Shown: positions 6,283 to 12,752 of the stretch, in pieces
How the letters are laid out: every line of letters starts with the position of its first letter
Numbering within the stretch: position 1 is the first letter of the stretch
From: an archaeon
GTDB taxonomy: Archaea; Asgardarchaeota; Hermodarchaeia; Hermodarchaeales; Hermodarchaeaceae
NCBI GenBank assembly: GCA_016550425.1
Contig: JABXGS010000039.1
Coordinates: 1-12,752 of the forward strand
DNA: 12,752 nt
Direction of reading: 5' to 3'
Made by a program: the position numbers and the translations under genes
The notes under the pieces: generated by a model
Databases searched by the model: none
The model's input: only the letters and a program-made list of their open reading frames with translations
Told to the model about the DNA's origin: nothing

Positions 6283-6993
6283 TTATTCGAGTAAACTACG
6301 AATCTCTTCGTTGGTTAATGGAGTGAAGACCTGTTTTTCCGTGTCTACAATGGAAATTTCCATGGCTTCTTCATCGAGTTTCTCTTCGACGACTTGTCGA
6401 AGGGTATCGATACAGAGTTTAACTGCAGCAGGCATCAACTTGATGGAGGGTTTATAGTGCTTTGCCAAATATTCCCGAGCTGCTTCAGAATTATAACCGA
6501 TCGCAGTAGCCCGCCAGCTCCAATAAGAACCTGAAGGATCAGTTGTGAAAATCTGCGGACCTTGCGAATCGACACCGGCAATCAACAATGAAACACCAAA
6601 GGGTCGAATGCCGCCGACTTGTGTGTAGTTTTGTTTCAGGTCACAGACTTTCTTGGTGAGAACTTCCACATCAATGGGCTCACCATATGTGATTTGATTG
6701 ATTTGGCTTTGAACACGGGCAAAATCTACTAGAACCCGAGCATCGGCATGTAGTCCAGCGATGGCACAGCCAATGTGTTTATCGACAACGTAGATTTTTT
6801 GGATTTGCTCTAAATCCATAAGAGGGGAGGTGGCTTCTTTGTGAACACCAATTACCGCACCATTTGCGGCTTTCACACCAATTGCTGTTTTGCCACGCCG
6901 TACTGCCTCTAACGCATACTCAACTTGGTATAATCGACCTTCCGGACTAAAAATGGTGATCGCACGGTCATAGGCTAGACTTCTTTCCATCAT
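6283..6993 (-). CDS. psmA: 20S proteasome alpha subunit
   Basis: This 236-residue protein forms the outer rings of the archaeal 20S proteasome, which gate substrate entry and dock the ATPase regulator. The alpha signature AYDRAITIFSPEGRLYQVEYA occupies residues 7-27. Lys66 (in EQIQKI) aligns, by my count, with the Thermoplasma Lys66 of the pocket that accepts the C-terminal HbYX tail of PAN. HADARVLVDFAR, GGIRPFGVSLLIAG and ATAIG are all present. It lacks the catalytic N-terminal Thr of beta subunits. I chose the first of two tandem ATGs because this puts Tyr8 and Asp9 in the family register; GAGGT lies 9 nt upstream. It stands alone here: no SBDS or exosome genes, which often follow psmA in other archaea, are visible. 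Confidence 0.96.
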   Translation of the reverse strand: MMERSLAYDRAITIFSPEGRLYQVEYALEAVRRGKTAIGVKAANGAVIGVHKEATSPLMDLEQIQKIYVVDKHIGCAIAGLHADARVLVDFARVQSQINQITYGEPIDVEVLTKKVCDLKQNYTQVGGIRPFGVSLLIAGVDSQGPQIFTTDPSGSYWSWRATAIGYNSEAAREYLAKHYKPSIKLMPAAVKLCIDTLRQVVEEKLDEEAMEISIVDTEKQVFTPLTNEEIRSLLE

Positions 6994-7033
6994 TACTATT
7001 CGACCTCTGGTAGCTGCACGTTCTTTGTGTGGA

Positions 7034-7043
7034 GTTATAAAAG
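7034..7043 (-). promoter_or_regulatory. TATA box of psmA
   Basis: On the minus strand CTTTTATAAC is preceded by GACAAA. It predicts a start near 7010-7014 and a leader of about 20 nt containing the GAGGT ribosome site. Confidence 0.55.
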
Positions 7044-7109
7044 TTTGTCTCTATCATCAATGAAGGCACCATACCATTTCTTCATCCACAATGAGACATG
7101 TATACTATC

Positions 7110-7118
7110 ATTTTAAAT
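7110..7118 (+). promoter_or_regulatory. Candidate TATA box of the 7155 membrane gene
   Basis: ATTTTAAAT lies about 26 nt before GGAGG. Transcription would begin close to 7138-7140, just at the ribosome site. No clear BRE is visible. Confidence 0.3.
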
Positions 7119-7154
7119 TCTTATAGCCGCTAACCTTGCGGGAGGAATCCCACC

Positions 7155-7586
7155 TTGGAAAATAAACTACCATTCGTTATTGGTCTCATTGGTGGACTTC
7201 TTATGATTTCCGCTGGTGCCATTGGCGGAATTGGCTTATGGGCATATCTACCAATGATTGTTGCGATTCTGGGTCTCCCAGCAGAAGTTGCCTATTATGT
7301 GAACCTCCTTTTGTCAGTTCTCAGTTGGATTGCATCCTTTGGAGGAATTGCAGTGATCCTAGGATCTGCACTCTTTCTGGTGAACCGGATTGGAACGGGT
7401 CGATTCATCATTGGTCTTGGAGCAGGCATGGGTATCTTTAGTCTCATCATTCTCTTCGTCGGATACTATGTAGCTGGAATATCTCCTGTTGTGTGGCCTT
7501 TAATTCTCCTTAATTCACCCGCTCTTCTCGGTGCGGTTTTAGCGGTCGTTGCCCGGTACATGGCGAGACCAGTATCAAGTGATTAA
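7155..7586 (+). CDS. Small four-helix membrane protein, TTG start
   Basis: I do not recognise this 143-residue, very hydrophobic protein. Membrane segments lie at about 6-28, 51-76, 83-106 and 111-133, many of them Gly-rich (GLIGGLLMISAGAIGG, GLGAGMG). Only short loops and a small polar tail (RPVSSD) are left, so no soluble domain exists. The start is TTG at 7155, decided by a strong GGAGG at 7141-7145 spaced 9 nt. The next ATG, at 7203, would remove most of the first helix. It is divergent from psmA and stands alone before a 367-nt gap. The pattern resembles small archaeal membrane proteins of unknown role. Confidence 0.78.
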   Translation: MENKLPFVIGLIGGLLMISAGAIGGIGLWAYLPMIVAILGLPAEVAYYVNLLLSVLSWIASFGGIAVILGSALFLVNRIGTGRFIIGLGAGMGIFSLIILFVGYYVAGISPVVWPLILLNSPALLGAVLAVVARYMARPVSSD

Positions 7587-7698
7587 CAAAAAAGAGAATT
7601 CACTGGGACAAAGCCCAACGGGAAAAAAACTTCATCCCAAGTGTATATGATGCACCCTATCTCTGCCGTCTGAGAAAGGGAGCAATTAGAAACTTAAG

Positions 7699-7712
7699 TA
7701 GGCTTAAGCCTA
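7699..7712. repeat. 14-base perfect palindrome TAGGCTTAAGCCTA
   Basis: The palindrome overlaps a second one, ACTTAAGT (7692-7699), by one base, so CTTAAG appears twice 10 nt apart. An AGGAGG follows at 7715-7720 with no start codon at a suitable distance. It could be an operator or a relic of a mobile element end. Confidence 0.45.
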
Positions 7713-7805
7713 GTAGGAGGATATTCTTTCCGCTTTTACCCCGCATGAAACATCTCCTCACTAGCTATGAGCTGGTAAACCGCGACTTATATTTCTTTGT
7801 TGACA

Positions 7806-7824
7806 GCTTTTTTCCTAAAAAAGC
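7806..7824. other. Hairpin GCTTTTTT-CCT-AAAAAAGC
   Basis: Perfect eight-base arms surround a three-base loop. The T6 run on the + strand and again on the minus strand could help stop transcription from either side. It is about 220 nt past the membrane gene. Confidence 0.4.
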
Positions 7825-7953
7825 ACGTTCAGGAAGACGCAATTCCCCTTGAAACTGGAATTCAAGAGCGCCAATTACCAATTCTAACTGATGATACGTA
7901 ATGCTTTTACTGGGGAGTAATAACCGTGCTCATTACTGGATGTGTAGTTCATT

Positions 7954-9273
7954 ATGGCACGAACACGAGTAATTATCATGGGCGCTGCAGGACGCGACTT
8001 TCACAACTTCAACGTGTATTTCCGTGACAACGAAGAATATGAAGTCGTCGCATTTACTGCAACCCAAATCCCTGGTATTGAGGAGCGAACTTATCCGCCA
8101 GTTCTTGCAGGGAAGTTGTATCCGAAAGGGATTCCGATATATCCTGAAGATATTTTACCCGCTCTTGTGAAAGAGCATGACATTGAGCAAGTTATTTTTG
8201 CCTACAGCGACGTTGCACACATTGATGTGATGCACCTCGCTTCCTGGGTCCACTCGATGGGCGCAGATTTTCGATTAATGGGACCCGCAACAACAATGCT
8301 TCAAAGCAAAAAGCCAGTTGTAGCTATTTGTGCAGTTCGAACAGGTGCAGGCAAAAGTCAAACAAGCCGTCGCGTTGTTGAGATTCTACGTAATAAGGGA
8401 TTGAAGGTTGTTGTGATTCGACACCCAATGCCTTATGGTGATCTGGCAGAGCAGGTATGGCAGCGATTCGAAACCATCGAGGACCTTAAGAAATATAAAA
8501 CGACCATCGAGGAGATGGAAGAATACGAACCTCACATCAACAGAGGCGCTATCGTGTACGCTGGCGTTGATTATGGGAAAATCCTGGAAGAAGCGGAAAA
8601 AGAAGCTGATGTGATCATCTTTGATGGAGGCAATAACGACTTTCCATTCTATGTGCCAGACATCCATATCGTCGTTGCAGACCCCCATCGTGCAGGACAC
8701 GAAGTCATGTATCATCCCGGAGAAACCAACCTGCGCATGGCTGATGTGGTCATCATCAACAAAGTCGATACAGCTGAACCAGAATGCATCGAACAGGTCC
8801 GCCGAACCATTCGCGTGGTGAACCCCCGGACCATCATCATTGATGCTGCTTCACCGCTTTTCGTCGACAACCCAGAGGCTATCCGAGGAAAACGTGTCCT
8901 TGTAATCGAAGATGGCCCAACATTAACCCATGGGGGAATGGAAATTGGAGCAGGATGGGTAGCAGCAGAAAAATACGGCGCAGCCGTTATTATTGACCCG
9001 CGTCCTTACGCGGTCGGATCCATTAAAACCACCTTTGAGAAATATACCCATCTAAGCGAGATTCTTCCAGCCATGGGTTATGGAAAAGAGCAGGTGAAAG
9101 AACTCGAAGAGACGATTAACGCCGTTGATGCTGAGGTCGTTGTAATTGGTACACCCATCGACTTGGGTCGCGTCGTCAAAATAAACAAACCCTCAGTTCG
9201 AGTGCGCTATGAGCTTCAGGAGATCGGTAAACCCACTCTAGACGATGTATTCAAAGATTTCCCAAAGTCTTAG
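7954..9273 (+). CDS. cpgS: Cyclic 2,3-diphosphoglycerate synthetase-type P-loop protein
   Basis: This 439-residue protein matches the family named after the Methanothermus enzyme that closes 2,3-diphosphoglycerate into its cyclic form with ATP, a thermoprotectant; many members are only described as predicted GTPases. Residues 1-125 form a Rossmann-like N-terminal domain (VIIMGAAGRDFHNFNVYF, 6-23). A P-loop RTGAGKSQ spans 129-136, with Lys134 and Ser135. A Walker B-like IIFDGGNND has Asp224, and NKVD lies at 269-272, the form seen in GTPases. Length is close to the known enzyme. ATG 7954 is the first start after an in-frame TAG at 7945. No good ribosome site precedes it. Its stop TAG overlaps the stop of the convergent gene. 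The family is sure; whether this archaeon makes cyclic DPG is not known from the sequence. Confidence 0.85.
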   Translation: MARTRVIIMGAAGRDFHNFNVYFRDNEEYEVVAFTATQIPGIEERTYPPVLAGKLYPKGIPIYPEDILPALVKEHDIEQVIFAYSDVAHIDVMHLASWVHSMGADFRLMGPATTMLQSKKPVVAICAVRTGAGKSQTSRRVVEILRNKGLKVVVIRHPMPYGDLAEQVWQRFETIEDLKKYKTTIEEMEEYEPHINRGAIVYAGVDYGKILEEAEKEADVIIFDGGNNDFPFYVPDIHIVVADPHRAGHEVMYHPGETNLRMADVVIINKVDTAEPECIEQVRRTIRVVNPRTIIIDAASPLFVDNPEAIRGKRVLVIEDGPTLTHGGMEIGAGWVAAEKYGAAVIIDPRPYAVGSIKTTFEKYTHLSEILPAMGYGKEQVKELEETINAVDAEVVVIGTPIDLGRVVKINKPSVRVRYELQEIGKPTLDDVFKDFPKS

Positions 9274-9277
9274 ACTT
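9265..9277. repeat. Palindrome AAGTCT-T-AGACTT holding two convergent stop codons
   Basis: The stop TAG of the + gene (9271-9273) and the stop TAA of the minus gene (9270-9272) share this symmetric site. Each gene therefore ends inside the other, with four bases of overlap. Confidence 0.7.
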
Positions 9278-10208
9278 GAGTGATTCGTAGTCCACGAAGT
9301 GAGAGCCAAGGGCTTCCCACATTGGGTCCACGTTGAGGAGGCAATATTTTGATGGGCCAGTGCTTTAGAATATATTGTGGTTTCCACGTCACTCCATTGA
9401 TGCAGGATGAGCCGATCACTTCAAGGGATCTATTAAGAACCTTATGCTGTGTGATGCCACTTTCTACTAAGGCTTGAGCAGCTTCGAAGATACTGCTTTG
9501 GTAGGAGCGGAAGTAGCCATATTTGAACCAGTTCTTATTTGGCTCTGGATATCGCCGAGGATAATTCGCTGTAGCTAGTTCATGGGCAAGAAGGAAGTCT
9601 TGGATATTCTTGACAGACTGCTGATAATTCTTGGTCCGCCAATTTGTGGGGTATTCATTCAGCCAGCGAAGAGTGTGGACCATGACATAAGCGCAGGGAT
9701 TTCCGTCAGTCCGGACGTGGCATTCTCCTTCGTGGTCAAGATTCCTTTCGAGATATTCCTCACAGGCTTGTTCGACTCGTTGATCGTCTGCAAATCCAAG
9801 GGCTAGCACCGCACGAAGGAATTTTGTGTTAGCACATTGATTGACTTTCCCACTGCTTGCTATGAAAGCACCACCACGACGTGGATAGGTTGTGAAGGCA
9901 TGGTCAATAGCATCAACAAGTTCAGGAATTTTGGTGCCATTGAGGCCAAGATAACCAAAGAAGGAGAGGACTTCTTGGAAGCTTAGGAAGGTGCGTTTGC
10001 GATTCTTCTCAATCCATGAACCCATGCCTTTTTGTAACAGAGGTAGCACCCTCTTTTGCTGTTGAAGAAAAACTGACCCTGAAATAGAAACGCCTGTAAT
10101 GTCGCGTAGGAAAAGAAGCTTCACAAATTCCGAAATTTCAGGGATATCATAGTTTGTAACGTATTCTTTGGCTAGTCCAGGAGTAAAATTTGGAATCATT
10201 GGAGACAT
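9270..10208 (-). CDS. Prenyltransferase-like alpha/alpha-toroid protein
   Basis: This 312-residue protein resembles a group with an alpha/alpha toroid fold related to squalene cyclases and prenyltransferases. Visible marks are NTKFLRAVLALGFADDQRV (about 127-145), CEEYLERNLDHEGECH, CAYVMVHTLRWLNEYP (near 172-187), YFRSYQSSIFEAAQALVESGI and a C-terminal GSPWLSLRGLRIT, which matches the W-(I/L)-(T/S)-LRALRVL ending of this group. I see no QW motif or the DxDD catalytic motif of true cyclases, so it may bind rather than catalyse. No signal peptide is visible. ATG at 10208 has AAGGA 6 nt upstream. It is convergent with the cpgS-like gene, overlapping by 4 nt, and divergent from msrA. Confidence refers to fold family; function is unknown. 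Confidence 0.7.
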   Translation of the reverse strand: MSPMIPNFTPGLAKEYVTNYDIPEISEFVKLLFLRDITGVSISGSVFLQQQKRVLPLLQKGMGSWIEKNRKRTFLSFQEVLSFFGYLGLNGTKIPELVDAIDHAFTTYPRRGGAFIASSGKVNQCANTKFLRAVLALGFADDQRVEQACEEYLERNLDHEGECHVRTDGNPCAYVMVHTLRWLNEYPTNWRTKNYQQSVKNIQDFLLAHELATANYPRRYPEPNKNWFKYGYFRSYQSSIFEAAQALVESGITQHKVLNRSLEVIGSSCINGVTWKPQYILKHWPIKILPPQRGPNVGSPWLSLRGLRITQV

Positions 10209-10315
10209 GGCTAGTCCTTAGAAAAGTGAGTTATAGAGAATTAATTTTGCTATCTTATTATGTTTAGCGTGTTCACTATTTTGATTCGCTCTCGTTAATT
10301 CATTGGGTTTTTGAA

Positions 10316-10322
10316 GTATAAT
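10316..10322 (+). promoter_or_regulatory. Candidate TATA box of msrA
   Basis: GTATAAT lies about 25 nt before 10344. That start would sit just ahead of GGTGAG (10345-10350) and of ATG 10357, leaving ATG 10321 outside the transcript. It therefore favours the shorter start. Confidence 0.4.
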
Positions 10323-10356
10323 GGAAGATGAGGGAATCAGAATCGGTGAGATTAAA

Positions 10357-10914
10357 ATGAATCAAACCAATGAAATGGCACTTGCCACTTTGGGCGGTGG
10401 ATGCTTTTGGTGTACCGAGGCAGTGTTTCTTCGATTGAAGGGTGTGCATAAAGTTGCCTCAGGATATTCTGGAGGAACTGCTGAAACAGCCACCTACAAA
10501 CAAGTGAGTACAGGACGAACTGGACATGTTGAAGTAATCCAGATCACCTATGATTCTGCTATGATTACATTTCGAGAAGTACTTGAGGTGTTCTTTGCTA
10601 CACATGATCCAACGACCTTGAATCGTCAAGGAAATGATGTTGGGACGCAATACCGTTCGGTCATTTTCTATCATGATGAAAAGCAAAAAGCTGTTGCTGA
10701 GGAAGTAATTAAGAACCTCGAAAAATCAGGTAAATACTCTAGACCGATTGTAACTGCCATTGAACCTTTTGAAGCCTTTTATGAAGCAGAAGCCTATCAT
10801 CAGAACTTTTTTGCCCGAAATCCCAACCAAGCATATGCGAGAGCTGTGATTCCACCTAAACTATCGAAGCTGGAAAAAGGGTTCGCGGAGAAATTGAAGA
10901 GCGACGTTGAGTAA
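10357..10914 (+). CDS. msrA: Peptide methionine-(S)-S-oxide reductase
   Basis: This 185-residue cytoplasmic enzyme reduces methionine-S-sulfoxide in proteins and free amino acid with thioredoxin-type donors. The active site GGCFWCTEAVF (14-24) places the catalytic Cys at 16 and a second Cys at 19; the blocks SGYSGG, GHVEVIQITYD, FFATHDPTT and GTQYRSVIFY are all present. There is no cysteine after residue 19, so the C-terminal resolving cysteines of some MsrA proteins are absent. Recycling must use Cys19 or an outside thiol. I chose ATG 10357 because GGTGAG sits 6 nt upstream and a TATA-like box fits it. ATG 10321 would give 197 residues. It is divergent from the toroid gene and convergent with DUF362. 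Confidence 0.95.
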   Translation: MNQTNEMALATLGGGCFWCTEAVFLRLKGVHKVASGYSGGTAETATYKQVSTGRTGHVEVIQITYDSAMITFREVLEVFFATHDPTTLNRQGNDVGTQYRSVIFYHDEKQKAVAEEVIKNLEKSGKYSRPIVTAIEPFEAFYEAEAYHQNFFARNPNQAYARAVIPPKLSKLEKGFAEKLKSDVE

Positions 10915-10939
10915 GGTCGCAGCCCTTGTGAATCATTTA

Positions 10940-11785
10940 TCACTCGTGGCGTTGCTTCTTAGGCAAAAGCTTGCTAAACGCCTGAGAGACCAGTTGTTTA
11001 GGACCTTCAATATCTCCGACGATATTGATTTTCTTTAGGTTGATTTCGCCTAGCTTCCTTCGTAAGGCTTCCTTTAATACTGGCATCTCGAGTGGATTGA
11101 AACCCATTAGGTGCATCCCAACTGCCTCGACAGCGAAGGCGTCTTTTCCAACGATGAGTTGATTAGGGGATATTGTGATGCGTTTCTTCTTCCAGCCGAG
11201 AAATGCATGTGTTGCATCGATGACCGCGAGGTCGATACCGCCCACAGCTTCATACATATCTAAGAGTGCGGTGGCTAATTGATCATGGAATCTATGTTTG
11301 CTCGTATCTAGAACTAAGCCTAAGAGATTCTTGATGACAAAACCCATGTTCATCAGATCCTCAAGTCCAGCCTGTTCATAGCGCCGTGGAACATGGGTAC
11401 TGATGAAGGTCTTCGGCTCCAGCAGTGTATGAGCAAAGGGAATCTTTTCTCCCGCAACATCTACCAGGGTAACCTGTTCATCTTCTGAAAGATTGAATGG
11501 CGTTGCTCTTTCTGTATAGCAGTCATTCCAGACCTCTAATCGTTTCAACCCCGGACCTGCGCCACTATCTGATTCCGCGATTAAAATCTCAGGGACTTGA
11601 TCGAAAGCATTGATGATTGCATTCACTGTCTTTACGGTGGAACAAATTCCGGTCTTCGGATTATAGATACCCACCTTTACTATAGCTCTTCGATCTGGAG
11701 CATTTAGCTCGTTTAGCCCGCCGATGATTTCTATGGCTTTGCCAAATGAATTTGTATCAACGACTGCAACAGTGGTCATCGACAT
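10940..11785 (-). CDS. DUF362 family protein
   Basis: This 281-residue protein fits the DUF362 family. Seen blocks are VKVGIYNPKTGICSTVKTV, ILIAESDSGAGP (about 64-75), NMGFVIKNLLGLV, DLAVIDATHAFLGWKKK and DAFAVEAVGMHLMGFNP, in the order typical of that family. Many relatives have a C-terminal 2[4Fe-4S] ferredoxin domain; none exists here, and no CxxCxxC motif occurs. Members have no firm general role, though some are linked to metal or redox chemistry. The start could be ATG 11785, ATG 11779 or TTG 11791; none has a clear ribosome site, and I chose the first ATG. It begins 20 nt after the GNAT gene stop, so the two are probably one operon, GNAT first. Confidence 0.8.
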   Translation of the reverse strand: MSMTTVAVVDTNSFGKAIEIIGGLNELNAPDRRAIVKVGIYNPKTGICSTVKTVNAIINAFDQVPEILIAESDSGAGPGLKRLEVWNDCYTERATPFNLSEDEQVTLVDVAGEKIPFAHTLLEPKTFISTHVPRRYEQAGLEDLMNMGFVIKNLLGLVLDTSKHRFHDQLATALLDMYEAVGGIDLAVIDATHAFLGWKKKRITISPNQLIVGKDAFAVEAVGMHLMGFNPLEMPVLKEALRRKLGEINLKKINIVGDIEGPKQLVSQAFSKLLPKKQRHE

Positions 11786-11805
11786 AACCAACCAGCATTT
11801 GTATC

Positions 11806-12747
11806 CTAGGCAGCAAAGGATTTTTTGAGTATTATTTCGAACATTTGAAGTTCAGGTCGCATTTCAGCGAAGTTAATGGCGATTGGGGCGTTTGTTGAGA
11901 AAAAGAAGTTGGTTCGTAGCGGTATATCACTCCAACCGGCAGTTTTCATCTCTTTGGCAATTTCGACCACTAATCGCTTCCACGCGTATTGGTAACCGGG
12001 TCTGATTGCGGTGAACCGCATTATAACCCGTGGTTCATCTGCGATGAGGAAGAGCTGATCGGGTTCAATTTTGAGGGGTGCACTAGCGGCTATCACTTTC
12101 TCTTTATCAAATAGGAGTACCGCATGACCATCTTTTAGTACACGGTCCTTGAAGTAACTCTCGCGAGCTTCTTCGGTTTGAAATTCTCCTGAAAGCGTGG
12201 GATCCAGCTTGGATATTTCATATAGGTATTTGAGGTCCTTATTAGTGGCTTCGCGACTTGTCAAAGTTGTGAGTTCTTTTCCTAGCTTCCATGAACCAAT
12301 CTCTTTGACAGTAAAATCGAGAAGGTAACGGTAGAGCCGTTCATCTTCTTCAAAGCCTTTTTCTTGCCAGTAGGCAAGTTGTTGTTTGGCGATTTTCGCT
12401 GAAAGAACAACGGTTGTTGCAATTTCTTCAGTTTCCTTCCTCTTTTTTAAGAATGCGAATAAATCGTCAAATAACTTAGCTTGGACATCAGGAGGAGCAC
12501 CGGGCATAGTCCAGGGGTATCCGATGTAGGTTCGTCCTTTTTCGCTGGTTGAATCCCGTGATGTGATATAGGCGAGAGGGTCGCCGTTTTCCTTTAGGGC
12601 GTAGCGAGTCATTTGGGGATCGCGGCTCATGTTTCGAGCTCGAATCTGCTCAGCCCGGACTGGGAGGCCAGATGCTTCTGTGTAGATTTTTGCTTGGATG
12701 TCTTCGAGCCCTTGGTCGGGCTCCCAGTGACGATATACGATTTTCAA
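11806..12747 (-). CDS. Tandem GNAT-like N-acetyltransferase, TTG or upstream start
   Basis: This 313-residue protein looks like two GNAT folds in a row. The first half (about 1-145) has VVLSAKIAKQQLAYWQEKGFEEDERLYRYLLDF, split here as AYWQEKGFEED, the usual C-terminal GNAT pattern. The second half starts near residue 160 (LTSREATNKDLKYLYEI) and contains TAIRPGYQYAWKRLV in the place of the acetyl-CoA loop. The standard R/QxxGxG/A loop is not seen in either half, so enzyme activity is unsure. TTG 12747 is the first start visible and gives a natural N-terminus (MKIVYRHWEPDQG), but the frame stays open to the right edge, so the true start may be outside. It probably leads a two-gene operon with DUF362. 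Confidence 0.7.
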   Translation of the reverse strand: MKIVYRHWEPDQGLEDIQAKIYTEASGLPVRAEQIRARNMSRDPQMTRYALKENGDPLAYITSRDSTSEKGRTYIGYPWTMPGAPPDVQAKLFDDLFAFLKKRKETEEIATTVVLSAKIAKQQLAYWQEKGFEEDERLYRYLLDFTVKEIGSWKLGKELTTLTSREATNKDLKYLYEISKLDPTLSGEFQTEEARESYFKDRVLKDGHAVLLFDKEKVIAASAPLKIEPDQLFLIADEPRVIMRFTAIRPGYQYAWKRLVVEIAKEMKTAGWSDIPLRTNFFFSTNAPIAINFAEMRPELQMFEIILKKSFAA

Positions 12748-12752
12748 AAGGA

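Larger units (their letters stand above)
7583..7852 (+). pseudogene. Possible gene relic (open frame without a start)
   Basis: The + frame ending at TGA 7850-7852 is open for 89 codons back to a TGA at 7580. It has no ATG, GTG or TTG until ATG 7745, which leaves only 35 codons. The encoded text is protein-like, basic and aromatic (HWDKAQREKNF, FFPLLPRM, then DLYFFVDSFFPKKARSGRR). The ending FFPKKARSGRR recalls the N-terminal region of some transposases, but this is only a resemblance. After the stop, another frame (LETGIQERQLPILTDDT) is also protein-like, which would suit a frameshifted remnant. A run of 89 open codons can occur by chance, so this stays weak. Confidence 0.22.
7587..7953. other. 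367-base intergenic region with palindromes and a relic-like open frame
   Basis: No gene with a normal start fills this gap. It holds a stop-free + frame (7583-7849), a 14-base palindrome (7699-7712), an 8-base-arm hairpin (7806-7824) and a small stem TTACT-GGGG-AGTAA (7907-7920) ahead of the next gene. An AGTAATAACC box near 7916-7925 could serve as the TATA element of the 7954 gene, which would make that mRNA nearly leaderless. I see no tRNA or other recognised RNA. Confidence 0.5.

Noticed and set aside
7604..7630. TGGG-N6-CCCA stem followed by an A-run after the membrane gene
   Set aside because: The stem has only four pairs and the tail is A-rich, not U-rich, on the + strand, so it is a poor terminator.
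8386..8715. 109-codon minus strand frame within the cpgS-like gene
   Set aside because: Shadow of the strongly supported + strand gene, with no family signature.
10321..10356. Upstream ATG for msrA
   Set aside because: It lies right at the TATA-like box, has no ribosome site, and adds residues before the conserved start; ATG 10357 has GGTGAG 6 nt upstream.
1..12752. Search for tRNA, CRISPR repeats, integrase or phage genes
   Set aside because: No GGTTCGAAT-type arm with a matching acceptor stem, no regularly spaced repeats and no intact mobile gene were seen by eye.

Overview
This is a protein-coding stretch from an archaeon. The markers are an archaeal four-subunit pyruvate:ferredoxin oxidoreductase (porG-porD-porA-porB), a proteasome alpha subunit, a cyclic 2,3-diphosphoglycerate synthetase-type nucleotide-binding protein, an archaeal NYN-domain protein and AT-rich boxes placed like TATA elements. 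Several genes use GTG/TTG or have good Shine-Dalgarno sites. The set (Por, proteasome, DUF362, toroid prenyltransferase-like protein, tandem GNAT, many orphans) would fit an uncultured lineage such as an Asgard-related archaeon, but that placement is inference. I see no rRNA, tRNA, CRISPR array, intact insertion sequence or prophage.

Layout. 1-2906 (minus strand): porG, porD, porA and porB in one tight operon; porB runs off the left edge. 2907-3185: divergent intergenic region with repeats. 3186-4073 (+): orphan protein with a four-cysteine cluster. 4076-4738 (-): orphan four-helix membrane protein, tail to tail with it. 4840-5520 (-): soluble orphan. 5671-6225 (+): NYN-domain protein whose acidic residues are partly replaced. 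6283-6993 (-): proteasome alpha. 7155-7586 (+): small membrane protein with a TTG start. 7587-7953: 367-base gap with palindromes and an open, possibly relic reading frame. 7954-9273 (+): cyclic 2,3-diphosphoglycerate synthetase homologue. 9270-10208 (-): prenyltransferase-like alpha/alpha-toroid protein, whose stop codon overlaps the previous one. 10357-10914 (+): MsrA. 10940-11785 (-): DUF362 protein. 11806-12747 (-): tandem GNAT protein, probably co-transcribed with DUF362.

Function. The por operon supplies the anaerobic, ferredoxin-linked step between pyruvate and acetyl-CoA. Its iron-sulfur clusters are oxygen sensitive, and MsrA nearby repairs oxidised methionine, but there is no operon link between them. 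The other genes are mostly single transcription units in alternating orientation, which is typical of a core archaeal chromosome rather than a mobile island.

The strongest oddity is a sharp switch of codon usage inside porB near position 340-377, where nearly pure C-ending codons give way to GCG/TAT-type codons. This suggests either recombination or a chimeric assembly. The second is the NYN protein, which looks like a possible pseudonuclease. The third is the relic-like frame and palindrome cluster in the 7587-7953 gap.
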